The notes beneath the pieces are model-generated. The model did no database searches and was not told where the DNA came from. It was given only the letters and a program-made list of their open reading frames with translations. 64,000 bases of DNA from JBHGBM01 sp041946965 (lineage in GTDB: Bacteria; Acidobacteriota; Terriglobia; Bryobacterales; Bryobacteraceae): positions 1 through 64,000 of the forward strand of contig JBHGBM010000024.1 in assembly GCA_041946965.1 (NCBI GenBank), in the 5' to 3' direction. Of this stretch, positions 7,964 to 16,896 are shown one piece after another. Made by a program: the position numbers and the translations under genes. Each line of letters starts with the position of its first letter. The first letter of the stretch is position 1.

Positions 7964-8025
7964 GCCGCAGATGCACGCAGACAGAATCCACTCCTTATCC
8001 GTGTTCCTTTGCGTGCATCTGCGGC
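7964..8025. repeat. Inverted repeat between convergent genes (extragenic repeat / terminator)
   Basis: A perfect 16-bp inverted repeat, arms 7964-7979 and 8010-8025 (GCCGCAGATGCACGCA and its complement), encloses a 30-base loop containing GTGTTCC. It fills the whole gap between convergent genes ending at 7954 and 8026. The CCGCAGATGCACGCA type of sequence is widespread as an extragenic repeat in environmental bacterial genomes. It could act as a bidirectional terminator; copy number in this genome cannot be judged from the window. Confidence 0.6.
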
Positions 8026-8976
8026 CTATAAAGGTATGACGGGATCCGGACCGGCGCCCTTGGGTGTTCGGAACTCGCGGAGGATCTTCCGGTCCGGCAC
8101 CGAGATGACCACCACGCGGTCCTGTTCCTGCACTCCCGCGAAGGCGGTGTTGCCGTCGCGCGTCATGGTGAGCGAAAGCGAGCGGCCGCCAATGGGCAGC
8201 GTGGCGGTCTGTTTTCCGCTCGCCACGTCCGCGAACCCCACGGCGTTGTCGTTCTGGAGGTTGTAGACCAGCGTCTTTCCGTTCGGGGTGAGCGCGATGC
8301 GGCCCGGGCCGTTTCCGGTGGCGATGGAGCCGGTCACTTTCAGCGAAGCTGTGTCGATGATGGTGATGCGCGCCGCTCCCGTGTTGACGACGAACAAACG
8401 GCCGTCGGGTGCGAGCACGGCGCCCTGGGGGCGCGCGGCGGTGGGGATCAGGGTCGCCGCGCTGGTCGCCAAATCCACCGCGGCCACCGTCCCGGAATCC
8501 GTGTTGCTCACGAAGGCCCGCCCGCGGGCGCAGGCCACCATGTGGGGGCTCTTGCCCTTCACGCCGTAGTCGCGGATCAGCTTGCGGGCCGCCACGTCCA
8601 GCAGCAGCAGCGCCGGGGGCAGTTCGGTGGTCACCAGCAGCCGTGTTCCCCCGGCGTCCCACGCGATCCCGTGCGGGCGGCGGAAGCGGGCGAGTCCGAT
8701 CTCGCCCGCCTTCCGCATGGCGCGGACGTCCACGATGGAGACGGTATTGCCGCCGTCGCCCGCATCGGTCATCCACAGCACGCCGTTGTCGGTGACGTAG
8801 AGGAAATGGCCGTCGGGGGAGAGCGCGGCCTCATGCGGAAAGTTGCCGACCTTCACTCCCCCCGCCCGCGCGCCGGCGGCGGTGTAGAAACCCACGCACC
8901 CGGCTGCCTTCTCGACCACCGCGAAGGCCGGGGCGCCGGGAACCGCCGCAAGTAGAACGAATTCGCGCCGTCTCAC
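8026..8976 (-). CDS. Secreted YVTN-type beta-propeller protein
   Basis: 316 aa with a cleavable-looking signal (MRRREFVLLAAVPGAPAFA). The rest is a seven-bladed propeller of about 40-residue repeats of the YVTN/lactonase-like type (DGHFLYVTDNG, DGRLFVVNTG, GKTLVYNLQNDNAVGFAD). Such proteins act as periplasmic or surface scaffolds or lactonases; no catalytic residues can be assigned with confidence. It lies 21 bases downstream of the large TonB-dependent receptor gene on the same strand, so the two are probably co-transcribed and may work on the same substrate. Confidence 0.8.
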   Translation of the reverse strand: MRRREFVLLAAVPGAPAFAVVEKAAGCVGFYTAAGARAGGVKVGNFPHEAALSPDGHFLYVTDNGVLWMTDAGDGGNTVSIVDVRAMRKAGEIGLARFRRPHGIAWDAGGTRLLVTTELPPALLLLDVAARKLIRDYGVKGKSPHMVACARGRAFVSNTDSGTVAAVDLATSAATLIPTAARPQGAVLAPDGRLFVVNTGAARITIIDTASLKVTGSIATGNGPGRIALTPNGKTLVYNLQNDNAVGFADVASGKQTATLPIGGRSLSLTMTRDGNTAFAGVQEQDRVVVISVPDRKILREFRTPKGAGPDPVIPL

Positions 8977-8997
8977 GGAGCCGACTCCCGTGGCCGC

Positions 8998-11900
8998 CTA
9001 AAAATTGATCTTCAGCGCCATCTGGACCATGCGCGGGTTGTTCTGCTGCGCCGGCGTGACGCGCCCGAAGCTGCCGCTGCCCGGGTTGGTGTTCGGCCCG
9101 CTGAAGCGCGGATGGTTGAGCGTGTTGAACGTTTCGAAGCGGTACTGGATCTTCACCCGCTCCCGAATACGGAAGTTCTTGTACACGCCCATGTTCATCT
9201 CGTTGGTGCGGCTGTTGCGCACCATGGCCCAGCGCGTCGGATAACGGCGGATGTAGGTGGCGAAGTCCTGGTACACGCCGTTCTTGATGGTGTCTCCCGC
9301 GGCCGGCTTGTAGTTGAATCCCGGCATCTGCTGGATCCCCGTCCACGCCGGGTAAGCGGAAACGTCCGTGTTCTTATCGGGGAAGCGGACGAAGTGAGTG
9401 GTATCGAACCAGCGGTCCAGGCTCTGCTGGTCGCGCGGGAGCGCAAAGTTCTGGCCGTCGAAGAACGAATCGGTGTCGAACACGGTCGGGGTGCCGGACT
9501 GGATTCGATAGTGGCCTGACAATTGCCACCCGCCCAGTACGGCATCGGCGACTCTGGGCATGGATCCCCACACCTTCTTGCCGCGGCCGATGGGGAACTC
9601 CCAGATGGGCGCGATAGAGAGGTTGAACGGGCGATCCTCGCCGCCCAGCTTGTGCTCCGCCACGAGCCCGGCCACCTGCGGACCCCAGAAGGAGGTGTCT
9701 TCAAACAGCTTCGACCAGGTGAAGGAATTGATGATGCTGAAACCCGACCGGAAGCGGCGCTCTACTTTGACCAGCATGGCGTCGTACTGGTTCTTGCCCC
9801 ACGGATTGACCCCGCGGTTGACGTCGCCCAGGATCTTGATGGGGCGCACGAACTGGCTCATGGCGATGTTCTGGTTGCTGGCGATGGAGCCGGTCACGCC
9901 GGGCAACTGGTAGAACGGGTTGGGAATCAGCTCGTCCCACAGTTGCTTGTCGAAGGGCCTGCCGTTGGCGTCGAAGCGCGGCGTGCGCAACTGTTTCCAG
10001 ACCTCGTAATCGGGCAGGTTCTGGTTCATGTCCCAGCCGATGCCGGAGGTCTTGTTGTGGGTGTAGCCCACTTCGAACAGCCATCCGCGGAATTCCTGTT
10101 GCAGATGCAGGCTGTACTCCCAGGAGTACGGCCGCTGGGGGTTCTGGTTGAGCCAGTTCACGCCCTGGCCGAGGTTGGTGAGCGGCCCCAGCGACGAGCC
10201 CGTGGGCTCCAGGATGCCGTCGCGGAAGGGGTTCTCCAGCGTGTCGTACGGCGTGGTGTAGTTGTCCCGCGTATGAATGAACGAGGTGCTGCGGCTGAAG
10301 CCGTTCTGCCCGCCGTTGTCCCAAGAGGCCTGCACGAACCTGCCGAAGCCGCCGCGGATCACCGTGCGCGGGAACAGCCGGTAGGCGAAGCCGGCCCGCG
10401 GCTGAAATTGCCTGAAATCTCCGTTGTAGACCTGCCGCGATTGGCCGCCCACGCCGGCGAAAAGCTGCGCTCCGTAAACCTTGTAAGAACCGGCGGGCAC
10501 CAGCCGCGCCAGCACTTGCACCACGGGGTTGGCGGCGTTGGCCGCCAGGATGGCGGCATATTTGGCCTGGGCCAAATCGCTGATGGGGTTGAGCGCGGTG
10601 GGATCGTAGTTCGAGGTCATGCGGTTGAATCGTTCGACCGCGGGACGCTCGTAGTCCCACCGCAGGCCGGCGTTCACCGTCAGCTTGGGCGTGACGCGCC
10701 AGTCGTTCTGGAAGTAGACCGCGTAGAAACGCTGCGAGTACATGCTGCTGGCGTTGCGGGGGAAACTGCCGCCCTGGGGCAGGCCGAGCAGGTAGGCGGC
10801 CATGGTGGACCCATTGCCGACCCCGCCGCTGACTGTGGTCTGCTGGCGAGTCCAGTTCGAGCCGAAATCGTAGGTTCCCTGGCTGCCGATGTTCCGGGCG
10901 GCGCGCTGCAACACCCAGAAGTCGCCGCCGTATTTCATGGTCATGTTGCCCCTCACCTGGGTCATGGCAGCCGACCAGGTGTAGTAACTGGTGCCGGTGA
11001 AGTTGCCCGCGCTGCCCGCGCCAATGTCGCCGAAGATCCCGGTGATTCGCGGGAAGGAAGGCTTCTCCATCTGCGAGATCAGGCGCGCGGGAACGCCGAG
11101 CTTCGCGGGATCGAAGCCGGCGCCGTTGTCGCGGTTGTCGTCCACGTAACGGCTGATGTTCCAGCGGAGGTTGAGGATCTTGTAGGCATCGACGGTCCAG
11201 ACGTGATCCAGGCCCAGCCCCATAGGGATGCGCGACTGGTACTGGCCCGTGGCGGGGCTGTTGTAATAGTTGTTGGTTAGTTCGTCCTCGTGGTACCACC
11301 GCAGCGAGGCGAAACTCTTGTGCCAGTTGTTCCAGCTCTGGTCCAGCCGGATGGCCAGCACGGCCATCTTGTTCTGCCGCGTGGAATCGGGCACGAAATT
11401 ATTGGTGGCATTGCTGGTGGGCTCGCTGGGCTTGTTGGGCAGCGGGATGTAACCCAGGATCTTCTGCGCGATGTTGCTCTGGCGGCTGGCGGGAATCCGC
11501 ATGCCGGGGAACAACTGGCGGAAACCTTTGGCGTCCACAGACGCGGGATCGTAAACCTGGATCGGATACCGCACCAGCTCGCCCCTTACAAGCTGGGTAG
11601 TGAAAGACTGGCTGAAGTCGCCCTGGCGCTCCTCGGCGGTCGGGACGGAGCGTATGGAGAAGCGCGGGTCCTGGTTGCGCGTGCCGTCGAAGGAAACGAA
11701 GAAGAACGTCCGGTTGCGCCCGTCATACAGTTTTGGAATCCAGACCGGCCCGCCGAAGGTGCCCCCGTACTCGTTGAAGTGCACCGGGGGGTTGCTGCCG
11801 CCCACCAGGTTCGTCTGGAACATCTTGGCGTTCAGAAAATTGTTCTGGTTGAACTCGTAGAGTCCGCCGTGATAGGCGGAGGTGCCGTTCTTGATGGTCA

Positions 11901-12636
11901 TCTGCACGGTGGCGCCCGCCTGGCGTCCGATGGAAGCGTCGTAGGCGTTCATCTGCACGCGGAATTCCGCCACGGCTTCCGGCGGCGGCATGAAGGCGAC
12001 CTTCCCGCTGTCCCTCACGTTGGGCATGCCGTCCAGCTCGAACGAGTTGGAGCGGATGTTGTTCCGGCCGCCGTTGGCCGTGAACTCCGAGGCGGCGTTG
12101 TAAGACCATAAGTGGGCGACGTTCTGGTTCTGGTCCTGCGCCACCACGCCCGGCGAAAGCGTCGCCAGCAGCGTGGTCACGCGGGACATGGAAGGCATCT
12201 CGGTGATCTGCTCGGACGTGATGACCGTGCCCGAGGTCGCCGACGTGGTGTCCACCAGCATGGCCTCGGCGGTCACGCTGATGGTCTGCTGGGTGGCGCC
12301 CAACTGAAGTTGCACATCCACCAGCTTGTTGTCCGCGGTTTGCAGGACGATCCCGGTCTGCTGCGACTGCTGGAAGCCGGGGGCGGTCACCGTGAAGTTG
12401 TACCTTCCCGGTATCAGAAAGCGCACGATCCAGTTGCCCTGGTCGTTGGTCTTGGTCTGCTGCTTGACGCCGGTATCATCGGACGTGACCACCACGTCCA
12501 CATTCGGCATGACGGCGCCTTGCGCGTCGGTGACACGCCCGCCCAGGGAGGCGCGGGATTCCTGGGCTGCCGCGCGGTTTGCACCCGCGACGCCCACAAT
12601 GGCGGTAAACGCCAGTGCAAGGACGAACCTGTTCAT
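8998..12636 (-). CDS. TonB-dependent receptor, Oar-like, with carboxypeptidase-regulatory N-domain
   Basis: 1212 aa outer-membrane protein. Signal peptide (MNRFVLALAFTAIVGVAGA), a CarboxypepD_reg-like beta-sandwich at about residues 25-110 (LGGRVTDAQGAVMPNVDVVV, GRYNFTVTAPGFQ), then a plug (SFELDGMPNVRDSG) and a long beta-barrel ending in KINF, the aromatic C-terminus expected for barrel assembly. It carries the GGPVWIPKLYDGRNRTFFF segment shared with the receptor at 55334. A GTG at 12648 would add four residues; ATG 12636 is chosen because the signal peptide starts there. Probably imports or binds oligosaccharides or peptides; substrate unknown. Confidence 0.88.
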   Translation of the reverse strand: MNRFVLALAFTAIVGVAGANRAAAQESRASLGGRVTDAQGAVMPNVDVVVTSDDTGVKQQTKTNDQGNWIVRFLIPGRYNFTVTAPGFQQSQQTGIVLQTADNKLVDVQLQLGATQQTISVTAEAMLVDTTSATSGTVITSEQITEMPSMSRVTTLLATLSPGVVAQDQNQNVAHLWSYNAASEFTANGGRNNIRSNSFELDGMPNVRDSGKVAFMPPPEAVAEFRVQMNAYDASIGRQAGATVQMTIKNGTSAYHGGLYEFNQNNFLNAKMFQTNLVGGSNPPVHFNEYGGTFGGPVWIPKLYDGRNRTFFFVSFDGTRNQDPRFSIRSVPTAEERQGDFSQSFTTQLVRGELVRYPIQVYDPASVDAKGFRQLFPGMRIPASRQSNIAQKILGYIPLPNKPSEPTSNATNNFVPDSTRQNKMAVLAIRLDQSWNNWHKSFASLRWYHEDELTNNYYNSPATGQYQSRIPMGLGLDHVWTVDAYKILNLRWNISRYVDDNRDNGAGFDPAKLGVPARLISQMEKPSFPRITGIFGDIGAGSAGNFTGTSYYTWSAAMTQVRGNMTMKYGGDFWVLQRAARNIGSQGTYDFGSNWTRQQTTVSGGVGNGSTMAAYLLGLPQGGSFPRNASSMYSQRFYAVYFQNDWRVTPKLTVNAGLRWDYERPAVERFNRMTSNYDPTALNPISDLAQAKYAAILAANAANPVVQVLARLVPAGSYKVYGAQLFAGVGGQSRQVYNGDFRQFQPRAGFAYRLFPRTVIRGGFGRFVQASWDNGGQNGFSRSTSFIHTRDNYTTPYDTLENPFRDGILEPTGSSLGPLTNLGQGVNWLNQNPQRPYSWEYSLHLQQEFRGWLFEVGYTHNKTSGIGWDMNQNLPDYEVWKQLRTPRFDANGRPFDKQLWDELIPNPFYQLPGVTGSIASNQNIAMSQFVRPIKILGDVNRGVNPWGKNQYDAMLVKVERRFRSGFSIINSFTWSKLFEDTSFWGPQVAGLVAEHKLGGEDRPFNLSIAPIWEFPIGRGKKVWGSMPRVADAVLGGWQLSGHYRIQSGTPTVFDTDSFFDGQNFALPRDQQSLDRWFDTTHFVRFPDKNTDVSAYPAWTGIQQMPGFNYKPAAGDTIKNGVYQDFATYIRRYPTRWAMVRNSRTNEMNMGVYKNFRIRERVKIQYRFETFNTLNHPRFSGPNTNPGSGSFGRVTPAQQNNPRMVQMALKINF

Positions 12637-12758
12637 CTTGTTGTACACCCCTATCGGATCTAAGAAGCCCGTTAGTCGAATCTATCAGGTTCACACGGCA
12701 CTCGTCAAAGCGCTCGAAAATCGGGCCGCGATGTGTCATATTCGGGGCAGGAGACGCC

Positions 12759-13022
12759 GTGCACGAAACTTCCCTGATTCCGGACCTGCTCGAGAAGATA
12801 ACCGGGATTGCGCGGGAGAATAAAGCCCGCCGCGTGATCGCCGTGGAACTGGAGATCGGCGCGCTGGCGGGCTTCAGTCCCGAACACCTGCGGGAGCACT
12901 TCGAGGAAGCCGCGAAGGGCACCGTCGCCGAAGGGGCCGAACTGCGCTCCACGGTGAACGAGGACCCGCTCTCGCCGGAGGCCGGGAGTGTGCGGCTGAT
13001 GGCCGTGGAGGTGGACGCGTGA
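12759..13022 (+). CDS. HypA-like nickel-chaperone protein lacking the zinc-finger domain
   Basis: 87 aa. It matches HypA, the nickel metallochaperone for [NiFe]-hydrogenase and urease: the start (GTG, translated Met) gives the Ni-binding MHE N-terminus, followed by RRVIAVELEIGALAGFSPEHL and AAKGTVAEGAEL. The CxxC...CxxC zinc-finger insert that normally follows is absent; the chain passes from TVNEDPLSPEAGS straight to the last strand, VRLMAVEVDA. A CAGGAG ribosome site at 12748-12753 supports GTG 12759. It overlaps the next gene by GTGA. No hydrogenase genes are visible, so hydrogenase maturation is doubtful; the fold may have been reused. Confidence 0.75.
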   Translation: MHETSLIPDLLEKITGIARENKARRVIAVELEIGALAGFSPEHLREHFEEAAKGTVAEGAELRSTVNEDPLSPEAGSVRLMAVEVDA

Positions 13023-14104
13023 ATTTTGCCGTGGTTCGCGAGAGGACCGCCTGCGACCGGCGCGTGGCGCTCACGCCCTGCGTGGTGCGCCGGCTGGCGG
13101 GCGCGGGGCACGTGGTGTGGGTGGAGACCGGCGCCGGCTCGGGCGCCATGTTTCACGACAACGACTACGCCGGCGCGGGGGCGCAACTGGTCTATTCGGC
13201 CGCGGACGCGATCCAGCGCGCCGATGTTCTGGCGAAGATCGCCGTGCCGCGTCCGGATGAGTTGCGCGCCTGCCGGCCGGGCATGGCCGTCATGGCCTTC
13301 TTCCATCTGGCCGTGGCGGACCGCGCGGTCTACCAGGCGCTGGTGCAAGGCGGCATCACCGCCATCGGCTGCGAGATCATCCAGACTGAGGAAGGAACGC
13401 TTCCCGTGCTCGCGCCCGTGAGCGAAGTGGCCGGCCAGATGACCGTGTCGCTGGCGGCGCACCTGATGTGGTCGAGTTCGGGCGGGCGCGGCATTCTGCT
13501 GGGCGGAAGCCCGGGGATCCCGCCGGCGCACGTGGTGATCCTGGGGGCCGGCGCGGTGGGCGGGGCCGCGGCCCGGACCGCCGCCGCAGCCGGGGCGCGC
13601 GTTACCGTGCTGGACGTGGATCCTCTCAAGCTGAGGCGGCTGATGGAGCATGTGCCGCATGTGGCCACCTGCCTGGCCGACAGCGATTCCATCGCCTCGG
13701 CGGTGGCCGCCGCCGACGTGCTCATCGGCGCGGTGCTGGTGCCCGGCGGGCGCACGCCCCACATCGTCACCCGGGCCATGGTGGAGAGGATGAAGCCCGG
13801 CGCCGCCATCATCGACGTTTCCATCGACCAGGGCGGCTGTTGCGAGACCAGCCGGCCCACCACCATCGCCGACCCGACCTTCGTTTCTCATGGCGTGACC
13901 CACTTCTGCGTGCCGAACTTCACCGCCAACCTGGGGCGCACGGCGAGCGTGGCCATCGCACAGGCCATGCTGCCTTATCTGCTCGCCATCGGCGAGCACG
14001 GCATCGACGGGGCCATGGAGCATCATCCCGACCTGCGGCGCGGACTTTACACCCATCGCGGCGCGTGCGCCAGCGCCGCTCTTGCGGAGGCCTGGAAAGC
14101 ATGA
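13019..14104 (+). CDS. Alanine dehydrogenase-like NAD(P)-dependent oxidoreductase
   Basis: 361 aa, alanine dehydrogenase / transhydrogenase alpha-subunit family. Visible: N-terminal substrate region (RRVALTP), the Lys of VLAKIAVP and His of MAFFHLA matching the catalytic Lys/His of alanine dehydrogenase, a Rossmann GAGAVGG motif near residue 175, and SIDQGGCCETSRPTT with the catalytic Asp. The following loop, normally N-(I/M)-PGAVPRTST, is here NFTANLGRTAS, so substrate preference may differ from alanine. It starts by GTGA overlap with the HypA-like gene and ends in an ATGA overlap with the CoA-transferase gene: a tight three-gene operon. Confidence 0.82.
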   Translation: MNFAVVRERTACDRRVALTPCVVRRLAGAGHVVWVETGAGSGAMFHDNDYAGAGAQLVYSAADAIQRADVLAKIAVPRPDELRACRPGMAVMAFFHLAVADRAVYQALVQGGITAIGCEIIQTEEGTLPVLAPVSEVAGQMTVSLAAHLMWSSSGGRGILLGGSPGIPPAHVVILGAGAVGGAAARTAAAAGARVTVLDVDPLKLRRLMEHVPHVATCLADSDSIASAVAAADVLIGAVLVPGGRTPHIVTRAMVERMKPGAAIIDVSIDQGGCCETSRPTTIADPTFVSHGVTHFCVPNFTANLGRTASVAIAQAMLPYLLAIGEHGIDGAMEHHPDLRRGLYTHRGACASAALAEAWKA

Positions 14105-15414
14105 CCAACGAGTACCGGTCGAAGGTGACCACCGCCCCGCAGGCCCTCGAGGCGGTCCAATCCGGCCACAGGGTGTACATCCATCAGGGCTGCGCGGAGC
14201 CCGAAGATCTGGTCAAGGCCCTCACCTGCCGGGGTCCGGAACTGCGCAACGTGGAAGTGTTGCACCTGGCCACTTTCGGCAGCGCCGACTACACGCTGCC
14301 GGAGTACGAGGGACATTTCCGGCACAACGCCTTCTTCATCGGCGGCAACGTGCGCCGCGCCGTGCAGGAGGGCCGCGCCGATTATATCCCCATCTTCCTG
14401 AGCGAAATCGAGGAGATGTTCCGCTCCGGGGTCATGCCGATCGACGTGGCGCTGATCGAGTGTACGCCGCCGGATGCCTACGGGTACATGAGCCTGGGAC
14501 CCAGCATCGATATCTCCCTGACCGCGGCGCAGAGCGCCCGCCACCTCATCGTGGAGATCAACGACCAGATGCCGCGCACGCTGGGCGACGCCTTCCTGCA
14601 CGTCAGCCGCGTGGACGCGTTCGTCGAGAGCTCGCATCCGCTGGCCGAATACCGCCCGGGCGATGTCACGGACCTGCACCGCGCCATCGCGCGCAACGTG
14701 GCCGGGCTGATTCCGGACGGCGCCACTCTGCAAATGGGGATCGGCGGCATTCCCGACGCCGTGCTGGGATGCCTGCGCAATCACAAGGACATCGGCATCC
14801 ACAGCGAAATGTTCTCCGACGGCATCATCGACCTGATCCGCGCCGGAGTGGTGAACGGCGAGAAGAAGACCCTGCATCCCGGCAAGGTGGTGGCGGGCTT
14901 CGCGCTTGGCACCGCGGCGTTGTTCCGGTTCATCGACAACAACCCCATCTTCGAGTTCCACCGCACGGCGTACACCAACGATCCGTTCGTGATCGCGCAG
15001 AACCAGCGCATGGTGGCCATCAATTCGGCGATTGAGATCGACCTGACCGGGCAGGTGTGCTCGGACTCGATGGGCAGCACCATGTACAGCGGCATCGGCG
15101 GGCAGGTGGATTTCATCCGCGGCGCGGCGCGGTCCAGGGAGGGGCTGCCCATCATCGCGCTGCCTTCCACGGCGAAAAACGGCGAAGTTTCGCGCATCGT
15201 GCCCATGCTGCGGCCGGGGGCGGGCACGGTGACCTCGCGCGGTGACGTGCACTACGTGGTCACCGAGCACGGGGTGGCCTATCTTCACGGCAAGAACCTG
15301 CGCCAGCGGGCCGAGGCGCTCATCGGCATCGCGCATCCCGCGTTCCGGGACGAACTCGCGGCGTACGCGCGGCGCGTGAAGCTGATCCCATCGACCCGCG
15401 TGGCCGTGGCTTAG
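14101..15414 (+). CDS. Acetyl-CoA hydrolase/transferase family protein (4-hydroxybutyrate CoA-transferase-like)
   Basis: 437 aa, family I CoA-transferase. It moves CoA between a carboxylate and acetyl-CoA through a glutamyl-CoA intermediate; the catalytic Glu is expected in IGIHSEMFSDG. Other family marks are LQMGIGGIPDAVL, TGQVCSDSMGS, GGQVDFIRGA and TEHGVAYLHGKNLRQRA. Length is typical for 4-hydroxybutyrate/butyrate CoA-transferases. It is translationally coupled (ATGA) to the dehydrogenase-like gene, so the pair may process an amino-acid-derived 2-oxo or hydroxy acid as its CoA ester; that link is inference. Confidence 0.9.
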   Translation: MTNEYRSKVTTAPQALEAVQSGHRVYIHQGCAEPEDLVKALTCRGPELRNVEVLHLATFGSADYTLPEYEGHFRHNAFFIGGNVRRAVQEGRADYIPIFLSEIEEMFRSGVMPIDVALIECTPPDAYGYMSLGPSIDISLTAAQSARHLIVEINDQMPRTLGDAFLHVSRVDAFVESSHPLAEYRPGDVTDLHRAIARNVAGLIPDGATLQMGIGGIPDAVLGCLRNHKDIGIHSEMFSDGIIDLIRAGVVNGEKKTLHPGKVVAGFALGTAALFRFIDNNPIFEFHRTAYTNDPFVIAQNQRMVAINSAIEIDLTGQVCSDSMGSTMYSGIGGQVDFIRGAARSREGLPIIALPSTAKNGEVSRIVPMLRPGAGTVTSRGDVHYVVTEHGVAYLHGKNLRQRAEALIGIAHPAFRDELAAYARRVKLIPSTRVAVA

Positions 15415-15420
15415 GCGGGT

Positions 15421-15426
15421 TACAAT
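15421..15426 (+). promoter_or_regulatory. -10-like box TACAAT before the sulfatase
   Basis: TACAAT lies between the CoA-transferase stop and ATG 15433, leaving 6 bases before the ATG. This is the geometry expected for a leaderless transcript; no Shine-Dalgarno sequence is present. The -35 region is weak. Confidence 0.45.
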
Positions 15427-15432
15427 CGCAGC

Positions 15433-16896
15433 ATGCGCGAAACCGTGTATTCCCGACGGGACCTGTTGGGCTGGCTGGCGGCAGCCCCGCTGGCCCGCGC
15501 CGCCGCCGGCGGCGAACGGCCGAACATCCTGTACATCATGGCGGACGACCACGCCTCGCACGCCATCGGCGCCTACGGCAGCAGGATCAACCAGACCCCC
15601 AATATCGATCGCATCGCCCGCGGCGGCATGCGCTTCGATAACTGCTTCTGCACCAATTCCATCTGCACGCCCAGCCGCGGCGCCATCCTCACCGGGCAGT
15701 ACAGCAACGTCAACGGCATCTACACGCTGGCCGACGAACTCGACGGCAGCCGCCAGAACGTGGCCAAGCTGATGCAGTCCGCCGGGTACCAGACCGGCAT
15801 GATCGGCAAGTGGCACCTGAAGAACGATCCCACCGGCTTCGATTTCTGGCGCGTTCTGCCCGGCCAGGGCGTCTATCACAACCCGGTGTTCATCGAAATG
15901 GGCGGCGAGAAGAAGAAGTACGACGGCTACTGCACGGACCTGATCGCCGATTTCTCCCTCGACTTCCTCAAGAAACGCGACAAGAACAAGCCGTTCTTCC
16001 TGATGAGCCATCACAAGGCCCCGCACCGGCCTTGGGATCCCGACGAGAAGCACGCCAAGATGTTCGAGGGCAGGGACGTGCCGGAGCCCTCCAACCTCTA
16101 CGACCATTACGAGAACCGCTCGCGCGCCGCGGCCAACGCCACGCTGAAGGTGGGCGAGAGCATGAACAAGCGCGACGTGAAGCGGGACATTCCGCAGGAC
16201 CTCAAGGGTGACGCCCTGCGCAAGTGGGCCTACCAGTATTACATCAAGGACTACCTGCGCTGCATCGCCTCGGTGGATGACAACGTGGGCCGCATGCTGG
16301 ACTTTCTGGACGCCGAGGGGCTGGCGAAGAACACCATCGTGATCTATACCTCCGACCAGGGATTCTTCCTGGGCGACCACGGTTATTTCGACAAGCGTTT
16401 CATGTACGAAGAATCCCTGCGCATGCCCTTCCTGATGCGCTACCCGGGCCACATCAAGGCCGGTTCGGTGAGCAAGGACATCGTGCTGAATGTCGATTTC
16501 GCGGAGACGTTCCTCGATTACGCGGGGCAGCGCGCCCCGGCCGATATGCAGGGCCGCAGCTTCCGCTCCATCGCCGAAGGCCGCACTCCCAAGGACTGGC
16601 GGCAGAGCATGTATTACCGCTACTGGATGCACCTTGCCGACCACGGCGTGCCGGCGCACTACGGCATCCGCACCCACAAGTGGAAGCTCATTTACTATTA
16701 CGGCCAGCCGCTTGGCAAGCGCGGCGCCGTCAACAAGCCCACCGAGCCCGAATGGGAGCTGTTCGATATGGTCAACGATCCGCGCGAGATGAAGAATCTC
16801 TACAACGATTCCAAGTACGCGGGCGTGATCAAGCAACTCAAGAGCGAACTGGCGCGGCTGCAAAAGGAGGCCAAGGACGAGCCGTGGACGAGTTGA
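15433..16896 (+). CDS. Secreted sulfatase (Cys-type formylglycine enzyme)
   Basis: 487 aa sulfuric ester hydrolase. A Tat-like leader (SRRDLLGWLAAAPLARAAA) precedes the alkaline-phosphatase-fold core: metal-binding MADDH near residue 40 and the modification motif C78-T-P-S-R, whose Cys is converted to formylglycine. Further metal and sulfate ligands are expected at GKWHLK and SDQGFFLGDHG. The C-terminal subdomain contains the usual HKWKLIYY and YNDSKY segments. Substrate cannot be read from sequence; neighbours of this type in Acidobacteriota suggest a sulfated polysaccharide. Its end overlaps the EcsC gene by 13 bases. Confidence 0.93.
   Translation: MRETVYSRRDLLGWLAAAPLARAAAGGERPNILYIMADDHASHAIGAYGSRINQTPNIDRIARGGMRFDNCFCTNSICTPSRGAILTGQYSNVNGIYTLADELDGSRQNVAKLMQSAGYQTGMIGKWHLKNDPTGFDFWRVLPGQGVYHNPVFIEMGGEKKKYDGYCTDLIADFSLDFLKKRDKNKPFFLMSHHKAPHRPWDPDEKHAKMFEGRDVPEPSNLYDHYENRSRAAANATLKVGESMNKRDVKRDIPQDLKGDALRKWAYQYYIKDYLRCIASVDDNVGRMLDFLDAEGLAKNTIVIYTSDQGFFLGDHGYFDKRFMYEESLRMPFLMRYPGHIKAGSVSKDIVLNVDFAETFLDYAGQRAPADMQGRSFRSIAEGRTPKDWRQSMYYRYWMHLADHGVPAHYGIRTHKWKLIYYYGQPLGKRGAVNKPTEPEWELFDMVNDPREMKNLYNDSKYAGVIKQLKSELARLQKEAKDEPWTS

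Noticed and set aside
14047..16863. Very long open frame on the minus strand opposite the CoA-transferase and sulfatase genes
   Set aside because: It is antisense to two well-supported genes, is rich in His/Arg/Val/Gly as expected from GC-skewed third positions, and has no recognisable domain.
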